Part shown: positions 22,311 through 33,600 of the stretch, in pieces
Layout: every line of letters begins with the position of its first letter
Position numbering within the stretch: position 1 is the stretch's first letter
Notes under the pieces: generated by a model
What the model was told of the DNA's origin: nothing
Databases searched by the model: none
The model's input: the letters and a program-made list of their open reading frames with translations, nothing else
Source of the DNA: Acridotheres tristis
Taxonomy: Eukaryota; Chordata; Aves; Passeriformes; Sturnidae
Direction: 5' to 3'
DNA: 64,000 nt
NCBI GenBank assembly: GCA_037013685.1
Contig: CM072898.1
Location: 930,001 to 994,000 of the forward strand
Made by a program: the position numbers and the translations under genes

Positions 22311-25300
22311 TTAACTTTTTCTGGGTTTTCTTTTATATCTGTCTTGTAGGTTTTTTTCTGTTGTTTGTCTGTGGTTTTGGGTTTGTGGAGCTTTTTTAAG
22401 GAATGAGTAAAATTTATCTGTGGAAGGAGATAGTGAACCTTTGTGTGCAAGTAGATAAGGACAGATGGGTTACATGGTCCAGATTTCACACTCACATGTC
22501 ACATAGAGGGAGTCAATCACCAGAGATCCTGTACTACAAAGCAGAGCTTTCACAGACCAAACAAAACTTCTCTTGCCTCACTGACTTCTGACAGTTGCTC
22601 TTTCTCAGACACCAGACGAGTGGAGACACAGCACAGAAATGAAGCAGAAGGAAACCTCATAGATCAAGAACATTTCTACAGCTTGATTGAGAGCCACCCA
22701 TATGTACTTTTTACATTCTTGGCAGGATCCTTTTCTCAGAGTGCAAGCACTTCCACTTTCTCTTCCCAGGGTCTGCAGATGCCACCTTCCTTCCCCTGGT
22801 TCTCGGCTCTCCATCACCCTCACTTACTGCAGCTTAACTACAGCAGCAAATGAATGAGTCAGCTGTGCTTCCACCACTGCTCAGAGCACTGGTGGACAGA
22901 AGGGACATTTTCAGTGCTGAGCAAAGACTCCCTCACAAAAAAACTGTAAATGCACCACTGCTCCTCCAAATACAGTCCAAGTTTCTGAAGAACACAGTTA
23001 TTTCCCTCATTAACCGAATGTTTAATTAAGAGTAGCAGCACCTGTGCCCACTGTGCACAGAATGTCCTTCCAGTTCTAAGGCCAACACAGGGCATATGTT
23101 AGTGGGTCTTAATTGTAGCCAAAGATTTATTTTGTGTGGGTGCACACCTACACCTTTGCCTTGAAGTTATTCTGAATTTACGGTTTGATCCCATGTCTGC
23201 AGGTATCAGATGTGGGGTCAGAAGAGAATAAAAAAATGTTGCTTCCTTCAGTCCTGTGCAGGGTTCTCCCATGTGAGGGGCACTATACTCTCTTTATGGC
23301 ACCTGCAGTACTTCCCATCACCACAGCAGAATAGGCTTCTCAAACCTTGCATAGAGCTCATAATGAGGTCTTGTGGTTCCAGCCTGCTCTGTGCAGAGAC
23401 CTTAGCCAAAACTCTGCCTGACTCTTTTCATAAAGAGCCAGTCTTTGGTTATACCTTGTATTTTTAACATTTCCCAAGTCCTGAATGAATAGGAATGTGT
23501 GTGCAAGTCTCTGGAGGAAAGCAAAACCAGCAGTTCAAGCACTTGAAAGCATTCACCAATTTGGAAACTGAATCCTCCTACCAAGAGCTCAGCATGGAAA
23601 TACCCATTTCCTTAGCTGAAAGTTTCTTCTGACATCCCCTCACCCATCCCTAACTCTCACAATACTCTGGTTGGTATTAGTAGCAAACCATTTTAAATAA
23701 TCATGTGTATGCTTGCCTGAGCTCTGGAGCATCCATCCCTTCTTTGCTGAAGCTGAGGGGGCATCAGCTGAGCAAGAAAACACCTCTGGACTCTGCTCAC
23801 AGCCTGGATGTGCTAGTGCATTTCCAGGCACAGGGTAGTTCTAAATCCAAATCTGGATCCCTTAAACACAAACCACACCATGCTTTTGAACTGTCAACTG
23901 ATTCAAATGCAGCTGCTGAAAATTTAATGTTGTAGGCAAGCTGTATCACAAAGTGGCTGGAGACCACTGGTCCTGAATTATTTGAAGCAGAGTGAATAAT
24001 AGAAGAGGTTTCATATGGTTACACCAGTTCAGCAAAGATCAAATGCCTGTAAATGCAGCCCAATCTGCTCAAAGGTTCTTTCCTACCTGCCTGCTGGTGG
24101 AGACTGACCAGCAGAGAGAACTGCCTCCCTGCAGAGCTCACTCCTGCAGATACTCAGTTTTAGCTTAGACCGCTTCAGTTCTGACTGGGAAAAAAGAAAC
24201 ATTAGCACTACCGAGCACTTAAGGCAGAACAGTCGTTTAAAGAAAAAAACCAAAATAAACAACAACAAAAATCTCCCACAAACCTCACTGATCCCATCCA
24301 CTCCAACATGTGCTGTTGCTGTTCTTGCAAGTGGCAGTGAGTTTTGGTGCCCCTCCATGCCCCAAGAGCAGCTGGAGGTTCCATCCCCCATGGCAGCCCC
24401 TCCTGCAGCTCTGCACCAGCGCTGGCACAGGCACAGCCAAACCCCTCTTGCTGTGGACAATTCAACCTCAACAGACTTAACAGCAAAGATACAGAGAACA
24501 TCAGAGGCCTGCCAAATGTCTGTGGGATTTATGGCACTGGTCCTTCCCATCCATTTACATCTCCAGACATCTGTTTAGTTGGAGACTCGTGGCTTGATTA
24601 ATTCGTTTATTATTTCAGATGCATTCAAAAATAGGATAATTGACATTTTACATTGTAACTATTCACCAGCTTGACATTACCATGCATTTTAATTAATGTG
24701 AATACCTAAAGCTTGGGATTGAAGAGAGATATAAGTCATATTCAAGTCTATAACTGTCATCCTTCAGTTCAAATTCATACACAGAACAAACCTAGACGTG
24801 TCTATCAACGCTGACATTTCAACAGTATTGGTTCACGGGGACAGGGCTGATGCAGTGTTTTTAAAGAGGCTTTCACTAAATTGAAAAACAATGTTCAGTC
24901 CTCTTTAAAATAATCTTAGGTCTAGCACAATGCCTGTGCACATTCCCTGAGCCCTGTGAAACTCGACTTTACCCAATAAAGTCAGCAGCAAGGCCAGCCA
25001 GGGCCCATCAATCAGAGCTCAAGTCTCACAGGGGGCAGCTCGGCCAGAGCCAGCCCCTGTGCACACAACTCCCACGCAGGGATCTCCTCTCAGGGCACTG
25101 GGCTGAGCTTGAGCTGCCACACTGACATCCGAAATGAACCCAGACCAAAGCCCAACACTCCAGCCTGCACCTCCCAAGGCAGGGCAGGATTTCACCAAAG
25201 GAACTCTGAATACCCTACAGTAAAGGATATGTTTGGATTTCTCCAAAGGAGCACTGGCTACCTGCTTCAGGCACAGGATGTTTGCATCTTGTGTTTAAGT

Positions 25301-26360
25301 TTCCCTGAGTCAGTATTCCTTTGGTGAAATCCAATTGTATCCTTTAGGAAACCCTTCAGCTTTCTCTCATTGCCAGTGCAATTCCACTCTGGATAGTTTT
25401 TCTCCCTCAATAACTGTTCCAAGCACAAATCCACCTCCTACTTGCTAAGTTTGGCTCCAGTTCATGCTCTGCAACAAACAGTCTTTAAAGATAACTTGAT
25501 AACCGTGCCAATTAAACATCACAGAAAAAAAGAAGCACACGCCCTCATCTAAAGTTCATTATTTAAAGGGGGGAAAATATAATTCTTAAAATATAAATTT
25601 TAAATAGCAAAATAAAGGGGTTTTTTTATGTTAACAGTGTGTTGTGCTATCATTAGGTTTCTCATGGAAATGTAATATTCCAGAGGCAAATTATAAACTT
25701 ATAGAAAGAGAAACATCAAGTGGTGGCTGTACTAAATTTTCCATGGAAAAGCTATTATATCTAATAAATTTAGATATAAATTGGATGGTTAGCATGTTAT
25801 TAAAACATATAAATGAGCAAATATTAAACAAACACCAAATTTGCACTGAGAGTGACAGGGAAGAAATAAGATCAAGGTGGCTCCTTTTAGATCAGGAGTG
25901 TAAATTTTTAATGAGACTGGAGAACAACTCTAGCCAGTCTGTGGTGTGATGAGTGGGCTCTGCCATGCCCAGAATTCCAGTTTTCCCTTCAGCTTGTTCC
26001 CACACCCACCCCACAGCTGCACATCCACACAGGGCTCCCCTGTGTCAGAGCACTCTTACACCACTAATTTAGGGAACTCACCACCTAATTAAGCTATTGT
26101 GATGCTGGAAAGAGAATTATAAAAATAAATAATTTCAAACACACCACAATCTGTCTCCTGAGATGCACAGGAGTGCGGGCCAGCAGGGGTTTATGAATCA
26201 GGAGCAGCATCCTATCCCCCAGCCCCGTGCCACCCTGCAGCCACCTGCCTGTCCCACAGCAGCTGCCCATGCTCCCCCAGTGCCCCAGCCTCCCCAGCAG
26301 CTCTGTTCCAGCATGGCCAGGGCAGCAGCTGCTAAGCCTGGCTGGGCTGGGGCAGCACAC
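22311..26360. other. Unique non-coding sequence, AT-rich in places
   Basis: No retroelement ends were seen. The stretches 24600-24760 and 25560-25860 are AT-rich but not low-complexity, so they are worth a conservation check. A 101-codon plus frame (25644-25949) has mixed residues but no recognisable domain. A 155-codon minus frame at 24083-24550 overlaps plus-strand frames; neither is called. Confidence 0.45.
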
Positions 26361-26950
26361 TGTGGGGAATGAATTCCCAAGCACAGTTTGTTGGTTTTTT
26401 TAATCTACAAGGTGTTCACCTAGTAGATTACAGTTGTTGATGTTTGTGTTAATGTGTGTCTACCTAGTTGACCATAATTTTTGATGTTTGACTGTTTGTT
26501 GTTAATGTTGTAGGCCTTTGTAAATTGTTAACACCCCTGGTTTTCTGTCCCTTACCCTGTCCCAACACTCTCTCACACCGATGCACATCTCCATCACCCC
26601 TCCCAAAATGGCGCCTGGCAAACAGGGGAACAGCAAGTGCTCATGGGACACGAATTAGTAATAAAAACCCCTAAAAATAACGAGCCACTGTAACATCCAA
26701 GACTAAAAATGGTACTCCCAGGTAGGGAAAACAGTGGAGAAGATGAAACCACCAATCACGGGTTTTTTTGCCTTATCACTATACCTGAACAGCACCTGGT
26801 CAACAGGACACCCCTAGATGAAAAGCCAGCCATTTTTTTTCCTGAGGACTCCCATGAGGGCAGGAGCCCCAGCCCTGCTGAGAGACAAAGCTGTGCATCT
26901 CCTCCTCCTCAGCATCAGCCCTGGGGAGCAGCAGCACTGTGTGTGACCCC
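26361..26950 (+). mobile_element. Possible older LTR-like sequence, left part
   Basis: Anonymous moderately repetitive-looking DNA: T/G-rich words with 'GATGTTTG' repeated near 26438 and 26482, then a 'CCCAAAATGGCGCCTGG' segment and 'AATAAAAACC' at 26662. It ends at the target-site duplication of the nested ERVK-type LTR. Together with 27350-27600 it may be one older LTR split by that insertion. I could not fix its TG/CA edges or a target-site duplication, so the call is weak. Confidence 0.3.
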
Positions 26951-26956
26951 TCGGGA
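26951..26956. repeat. Target-site duplication, left copy (CGGGAT)
   Basis: CGGGAT immediately precedes the LTR edge and is repeated exactly at 27344-27349. A 6-bp duplication is typical of class II (beta-like, ERVK) retroviral integration. Confidence 0.9.
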
Positions 26957-27343
26957 TTGTGGTCACTGTGCTGCACAGAGAGAGAAAGGACAGCAACACA
27001 CACGGAGCTCTTTGGGGGAAAAAGGCCAATTTATTGTACAGACAGCCCGGATTTAAAGTGTGTTAGTGCAGCCAGGACAGGACAGGAGCTCATTGGACAA
27101 TTGGGAAAAACATCCTTGGGACAGCACCTCAGGATGTGTCCCACGGCAAAGACACCAGGGGTTAATGTTGATGATGAATTCCACTCTGTTTGTCACCATG
27201 TTGTCACCCTGGGAGACTCCTCCCTAACTGAAGCTGCAGTCAGCTTGTCAGCCTGGGAATGGAGCTGAGAGTCAGGAGAAATCCAGGCCTGAAAAGGATT
27301 TCCAAGCTGTAATTCCCTGGCTTTCTGAATGTGTGTGTCCACA
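26957..27343 (-). mobile_element. Solo LTR, ERVK-type avian endogenous retrovirus
   Basis: A 387-bp LTR read on minus. It starts TGTGGACACACACATTC, carries CTTTAAATCC then the poly(A) signal AATAAA (plus-strand TTTATT at 27029-27034), a U5-like 'GTTGCTGTCCTTTCTCTCTC' and ends CAGTGACCACA. The TG...CA termini and the perfect flanking CGGGAT define both edges. There is no internal gag, pol or env and no second LTR, so it is a solo LTR left by recombination. It matches 53305-53688 with about eight substitutions by eye. The 109-codon plus frame over it is antisense to the LTR and not a gene. Confidence 0.94.
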
Positions 27344-27349
27344 CGGGAT
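27344..27349. repeat. Target-site duplication, right copy (CGGGAT)
   Basis: Exact repeat of 26951-26956, directly abutting the LTR. Confidence 0.9.
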
Positions 27350-27600
27350 CCCCCCCAAAGCTGTCCTCAATAAAGGCCTTCAAAAAGGAGCTGGCCCTTT
27401 CTTACACCGAGGTCTGTCCCTGAGCATTGCTCCCCTCTAATCCCTGCCTCCCCGGCAGCAAAGGAGCTGTGCTTTCACCATCCAGAGATGCTGGTCAGGG
27501 TGAACCCCTTCCTGCCCCGGGAAGCACATGGAAGGGCCCCAGGAACATCTTCCTGCCTTTTCTCTTGCAATAAAGATTTTTTTATCCAGTGATGTAATCG
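27350..27600 (+). mobile_element. Possible older LTR-like sequence, right part
   Basis: It follows the nested LTR. It contains AATAAA at 27369-27374 and a second GCAATAAAG near 27568, the layout of an LTR R/U5 region or a 3' end. TGTCCCTGAGCATTGCT at 27415-27431 is the inverted complement, with two single-base gaps, of 26632-26650. The family is not identified. Confidence 0.28.
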
Positions 27601-28804
27601 CAGTGTTGTAGTTCCAATAGCCCTGACCTTTTAATGTTCATTATTTTCTGCTCTAAACTCCAGGTTTGCTGTCTCTGAGCCCAGGATGGTTCTTTTTTGC
27701 TTTCAGAGCATTTTCAGACTCGTTATTATCCATTCTGCTCCCAACTTTGCTCAATAAGAGTGCAAATCACTTGTGGGCAACAAGGTTGGTGGAAAGCAGG
27801 ATAAAACACGCTCTCCAGGGCTCACTAATTATGGCTGGAAGATGCTGTTAATGAGGATCTGACTCTCTGGGCATTGGCTGTGCTTTCACCATGTTTGCCC
27901 CATTGGCTAAATCGTCACAGCACAGTGAATGTGAATTGCAGAGATGGGGGCTACAGAACACCCTCTCAAGGGACGTCTGGGGATAGAATAGCAGCTATAA
28001 AATCCCATGGGTTTGTATTTCCCACCTGAAGGGAAGTCTGAGAACAGCCCTATCAGATCCCAACACAAAAACCATGCAACCTTAGCATGGAAGTAACTTT
28101 AAAAATGCCAACAGAAAGCAAATGCTACTGGTGGAAAACAAGTGAGGTTTTCCTCCTAGTCAAACAAACAATGACAAATAACCCACATTTACAAGTATTT
28201 CTTAAATAGTTTGTCAGGTAACAGCCCTGTGCATTTTGGAGTAGTGCAAATGGAGTTGTTCCACTAAATTCTTCCAGTCAGTCGATTCAAATCTAAAACA
28301 TCTCTTACAGTCCAGATGGAAACCTCACCACCAAGTGACAGCAAAATCTGGGAGCAAAGAGGCTGTCATTGCTGCTTACATCAAGGCCAGGCATAAGGTT
28401 AGTAGTTTGCTCACTTCCCAATTAATTTTTTTATAGCCACGGGCTGTCAGGTGCTCTTTGCCTCTTCTTCAGGGAAGTCCCTCCTCTCGTGGCAGCAGCT
28501 GTGATCCCCCAAAGCCCCTTGTCAGAGGCACAGACACAGCACAGCTGCAGGGCTCCAGTCCTGCTGTCACCAAAGGCTGAAGGAACAGCTCCTTCCCCAA
28601 ACCAAGACTCATTTCCCTTTGTCCTCAGCTGTTTGCAACACACTCCTGGGGGTCTCAGGGCTCCCCAGGTGTGCATGGCACCAGCTGGATTAGGAAACAT
28701 GCCTCACACTCAGGCCAAAATCAATTATTTTTTTCCTTTGACTATTTAGAAGGCTCTAGCCCACTGATTTGAGCTATGTATTTTATTAACATTTTATTTT
28801 AACA
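27601..28804. other. Unique non-coding sequence
   Basis: No recognised repeat, RNA or exon. GC-richer at 28440-28690, where open frames on opposite strands overlap. Confidence 0.5.
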
Positions 28805-28844
28805 TTATATATATATAATTATTATTATTATTATATATATATAA
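28805..28844. repeat. AT-rich inverted repeat, (TA)n-(ATT)n-(TA)n
   Basis: Two 13-base arms (28805-28817 and 28832-28844) of alternating TA are perfect inverted complements around an ATT-repeat loop. This is a cruciform-prone microsatellite. Confidence 0.85.
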
Positions 28845-29014
28845 AACATTTATGATGTTTTATTTAAATGTTACACCAGAAGCTTACACTTCCCATAGAC
28901 CAAATGAAGCCTCAAATTAGCAATCTCTTGTTAATATTTACCACAACTGTGGTGTTCTCTCTTCAGGAAAGACCCGTAGGTAAAATCCTTTCATTATGAA
29001 CAAAGGAATCTGGG

Positions 29015-29233
29015 CAGGAATTGTTCCCTGGCAGGGTGGGCAGGCCCTGGCACAGGGTGCCCAGAGCAGCTGTGGCTGCCCCTGGATCCCTGGCAGTGCC
29101 CAAGGCCAGGGTGGACACTGGGGCTGGAGCAGCCTGGGACGGTGGGAGGTGTCCCTGCCATGGCAGGGGGTGGAACAAAGATCTGTAAGGTCCCTTCCCA
29201 CCCAGATCATTCTACAACTCTTTGATTCTGTGA
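29015..29233 (+). mobile_element. CR1 LINE 3' end, ~220 bp
   Basis: Shows the CR1 order: 'GGAATTGTTCCCTGGCAGGG', 'CTGGCACAGGGTGCCCAGAG', 'GCAGCTGTGGCTGCCCCTGG', 'CAAGGCCAGGGTGGACACTG', 'GGGGCTGGAGCAGCCTGGGA', 'TGTCCCTGCCATGGCAGGGG', 'GGTCCCTTCCCACCC' and the tail ATTCTACAACTCTTTGATTC. 5'-truncated, no ORF2 catalytic region. Confidence 0.95.
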
Positions 29234-30559
29234 AATTCAATCCTAAATTACATTAAATCATTTATTTAATGATCTACTGATCATAGCTGGTACTTATTTT
29301 CTATGCATACCTTAAACAATAGGTACAGCAGACCACTACCCTCCACCTAAATTTGGCTTAAAACATCCTCTGTGGACCTGCATGTGTTGAGACTGACCCT
29401 GAGCAAGGCCTGCAGTGCACAGCCTCGGGAGCTTTCAGCACAAAGACAGACAGATATTTATTTCTCATCACGCTATTTTTTGCTGCTTTGTTTGCATCGC
29501 TGTCTAATGCAGTAAAGAGTTGGCTAAATTGGCCATCCTAACACTATAGATAACTTGTGGAAATGCAACATATTGCCTTCCTTTAAATTGGAAAGTTTTT
29601 TTAAAATTAATTGGGTTCTAATAGTGACACTGTGCACTGAGTAATTGAGTGAAAATTGCTATTACACAGAGCCTGCCATCAGCACATAATTAGTGCTCTC
29701 CCAGCTCCCACTGCAGGCAGGAATCTCCATCCCTGCAAGTGTGGGGCAGGCTGGCAAAGTGGCCTCTGCAAAGCAAGGAGGCTCCTGTGCCAGCTGCCAT
29801 CTCTGCTCTAAACCAGGCATTTCCAGGGGAAACAGCAGAGAGGCTGGGCTGGAACACTCCATGGCTCCCACTCCCAGGATTGCTGCCTGTGCTTCCCTCT
29901 TCCAGCCATCCCTGGAATTCCTCAGGCTTTGGTTTCCTTTAGCTCTGGCCCTTCACACCTGCCCTGTGCTGTTTAAGTGTTATTTCTGATTTAGAGATCC
30001 CATTTGTCCCAAAGAAGTTGGAAGTCCCAAATGGGGATGAAACCACATCATTTCATCTCAGCTCCTTTGTTTTGACCAAACATGTTAATTCTAACAGCCT
30101 GCAAGGAATTTTCATTGCATCCAGCTCAAAGTTATCCAGCTCTGTTTCAGTTCAGGGCAGCACTCAGATATTTCAGCAAAACTGATATTTGTTGGTACTG
30201 ATCTGGAAATTGCTTTTGGAATGCCTGAATCTCTTGGTCTGCATAATAGTGTATGAAGCATTAAATGAACTTTCTCTCATCCCATCAAAATCTAACAGCA
30301 TTATTCAGTCACCTCCCACAGACTTCACTTTGAAACAACCAGTGTTTTCCACAGAAGCAGAACAGGATGCTGGAAAACTCTTGTCAACACATCCCAGGTT
30401 CTGCTGGATATATTAGAGCCCCACCAAGGTCAAATTATTTGATTAGCATGTTATTATTATTCTTCAGTTTATTTGTGTATTTTCAAAGAGCAGTTTGGAT
30501 GTTACTTCACTTTTTTTCCTGCCTGTGCCAGACCAAAATTTTTCCCATCTCTCAAATAA
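29234..30559. other. Unique non-coding sequence
   Basis: No repeat end, RNA or exon is recognised; short open frames only. Confidence 0.5.
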
Positions 30560-30568
30560 AATAATAAC

Positions 30569-30617
<49 letters not shown>

Positions 30618-30643
30618 GTAATAATAGTAATAATAATAATAAT
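30560..30643 (+). repeat. (TAA)n trinucleotide microsatellite
   Basis: About 28 units with interruptions: a CAA-type change near the start and two TAG-type changes (ATAGTAATAATAGTAAT). The resulting Ile- or Asn-rich frames are artefacts. Confidence 0.95.
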
Positions 30644-33600
30644 GCCACAACCAGATTTCATCATCTCCAAGCACGGGAAAACAAAGTGGAGTGATTTTCA
30701 GGGGAAGAAAAGCTAATACATTTTGGAACACCCAGCACTTCTCTTAATGCCAATAATACAATACCTCAGATCACTGACCCATTTACTAAGAGTGGTATCA
30801 AATTAAATATAAGCACAGAAATGCCCTCACTCCCAAAGCACATTTTTTCCAGGTTGACACAGCAGATTAAGCACAAATTCACTTACCCCACTGTTCTAGC
30901 AATACAGCAATTATTACACACAGCAGGAATTTAATCACCCTCCTGATATGCTCAGGCTGTGCCCACCACTTGTTGGGCAGAATTCCACCCCAGCCACACG
31001 CCAGGAGCAGGTCCTGGCCCTCCCTTCCACAGCCTGCTCTGTCGGGCAGCCAAAAGGCAACCAAGATTTTAATCATTCCATAAAGCCCAGTAAGAGGAAA
31101 TTTCAGTATGGACAAAGACACCCCTGCAGTCTGTGTGGAAAATTTTACTCTACCAGTAGACAAAGAAAATGTAGATATGAACCCTAAAAATAAGAGTGTC
31201 ATTTAGTCCTTCACTTATCCAAAAATGTCTCTTCAGCAAACAACCACCTGTAAGAGTAATTAAAGCCCCACATAACTAATGAAAATATGCCTTTTACATA
31301 GCTAAATAGTCAAGTGTTCTGATCTCATTTTCAGATCAGGTTTGTTTCCAATCCTTCAACACCAGAAAAGATTTAGGAAATTCATATAAGGGTTTATGGA
31401 GAAAAGATCACTGCCCTTTAAAATCACTGGATGTCTTCTGTGTTGAACCATATGAAGGTATGTCTGTTTTCATTTCCAGCACCCTGAGGTCCACAAACAA
31501 TCAGAAGAGATTGTGTTTCTGAATGTGGATTTTCCTATATAGTCAGAAGTAATAAAAAAGAAGACCCTCAGAAAAAAATGGGATTCTTAACTTATGGCAT
31601 GATAAATATGTCATTGCATGAAAATAAATTATGAGAGTGACAACCAGGATTTGTATCCATTTATCTACACTAAATCATTTCTGTTTATTATCACAAAAGA
31701 AAAAAGTTCTATAGATAATAACTACAGAAAGTCAGCCCAGAGCTGGGGGTATGGCCCAGGGCTGTCTCCCAGGGAAAAGACCAGGAGCACAAAATCCACC
31801 GTAAAGTTTTAAATACAAACACTGGAGCTTTTCATGGTGTAAATTATTGACTCTGAAGAGCTTCGACAGCTGCAGAGCAGACTCAGTGTAATGAAATTCT
31901 GCCAAGTGAGACCCACTGAAATGCTAACCAATAAATACAGATTTATCAAATCACAGCTGAAGAATTGCTGTTTTTGACAAAGGGATATCAACAGTGATTA
32001 CGCCGATGCTTGATCTTGAAGCAGACACCTCTGCAAGGAGCACATGCCAGCACTGCTTTTGCTTGGCAGTTCTGCTGCCTCTTATCTCCCCCCTGGGCCT
32101 GTCTCCTGTTTTGGGCTTTGCAAGAGGTCATTTCTGCTCAAGCACAGAGCTTGCAAGTCCCTGGTAAAACTCTGCTCTGCTTGGCTGTGCTCTAACAACA
32201 TCTCATCTTATTTTCGTGGAAGCTACTGCAGCACTCTCTGTTTCTCTTGGAAATAGAACCCTTTTCATTCTTCTTTTGATCCTGCAGGTAGGATTTGAGC
32301 AGCGGAACTGTGGGATACCAAAAGGATTCCTCAGACCTGGAGAGAGAGAGACCCTGCCTGCAAAGCGGGGCTGCAAAGCCCAGCTCCTGCTGCAAGAGTT
32401 CTGCAGGAGCTTGCTCTGCCTTCCAACGTGGTGTTAATTAAAACACCATATTAAAGCTGCTCTGGAGAGTCAGTTAATTGATTATAGATATCCTTTCAGA
32501 ATGAGGTTTAGAGGCTATACTGCATTTCATAATAATGACCGGAAAATTTTAAGGTGCCTATCTGGTAAAAATATGCATATATATGTATCCATGAATATGA
32601 AAACCATCCTAAATGCATTACCATAGCTGCTGTTTATGAAATAGGAGCCACTTGAAATGGTAAAATAATGAAAATCCAAGTGCAAATCAAGCCTTGCTCC
32701 TCTTTACGCAGTTCTGCAAGGTACATCGTCAGTGTATCAATCTTCCCCCCATAAACACTTAGAAGTGCAGATCCATAATCAGTAATGACTTGTGGAAATT
32801 CTGAAGTAGCCCTCCTGAGTGCATCCTTCTGTAACTATGCCTTGGGGCCATGGTAATCAGCATGAGCAGCAGAGAACAGATTTAAGAGCTTTCATCTTGA
32901 AGCTGATTTATATTCTTGTACTTATGTACAGTTCCTCCCCAGGTCTGCATCACCCTGTGCTAGAGTGCCACAGGAAAGCATTTCTCCAGAATTCCCACCA
33001 GAGAACCCCTCCATCTCCAAGAAAGCCTTCCAAAAATGTATCAAAGAGCAGAGGACACTCTGAAGACACTCTTGACTTATTTTATCCTCCTCATTTCCCT
33101 GAGAGGTTGCCCTGAGACCACACTCACATAATTCTTTCACGACAGAAGGGGGGGAAAAAAGCCCTCACTGTGCAATAATTTATAATAAATCACTCATGAA
33201 CCCATCAACTTAATCTTCATTACAATCTATTGCTACACAGATTTCTATAGTCTGACACAAGACTTACTGAGTATAAAGATTTGCCTGAGGGGCTGAATGT
33301 AATCATAGAGGGACAGAATAAAAACACAACTGGCTTGTTAGTACTGCTATATAAAAATACATTAGGAGCTCTTAATAATGGGGAACTCATGGGAAAAGAT
33401 GGATTTCCCTTACTCACTTTTCCCAGGACAGCACGACCTTGTCACATTCAATTCATTTTTCACAGGGATATTCCCACTGATTTGGGGGAGACATCTGGTT
33501 TGGGCTGTGGAAAGTTTGTATTCCTCAACACCTGCTTTTTGCAAAGTCCAGGAGAATTTAATACAGTTAATCAGGGAGACTGGATAATGAGCAAATGATC

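Noticed and set aside
26939..27268. Conserved 109-codon frame shared with the frame at 53380-53973
   Set aside because: The shared protein comes from antisense translation of two LTR copies of one family, so similarity reflects transposition, not gene conservation.
30464..30716. Ile-rich frames on both strands
   Set aside because: They are translations of (TAA)n.
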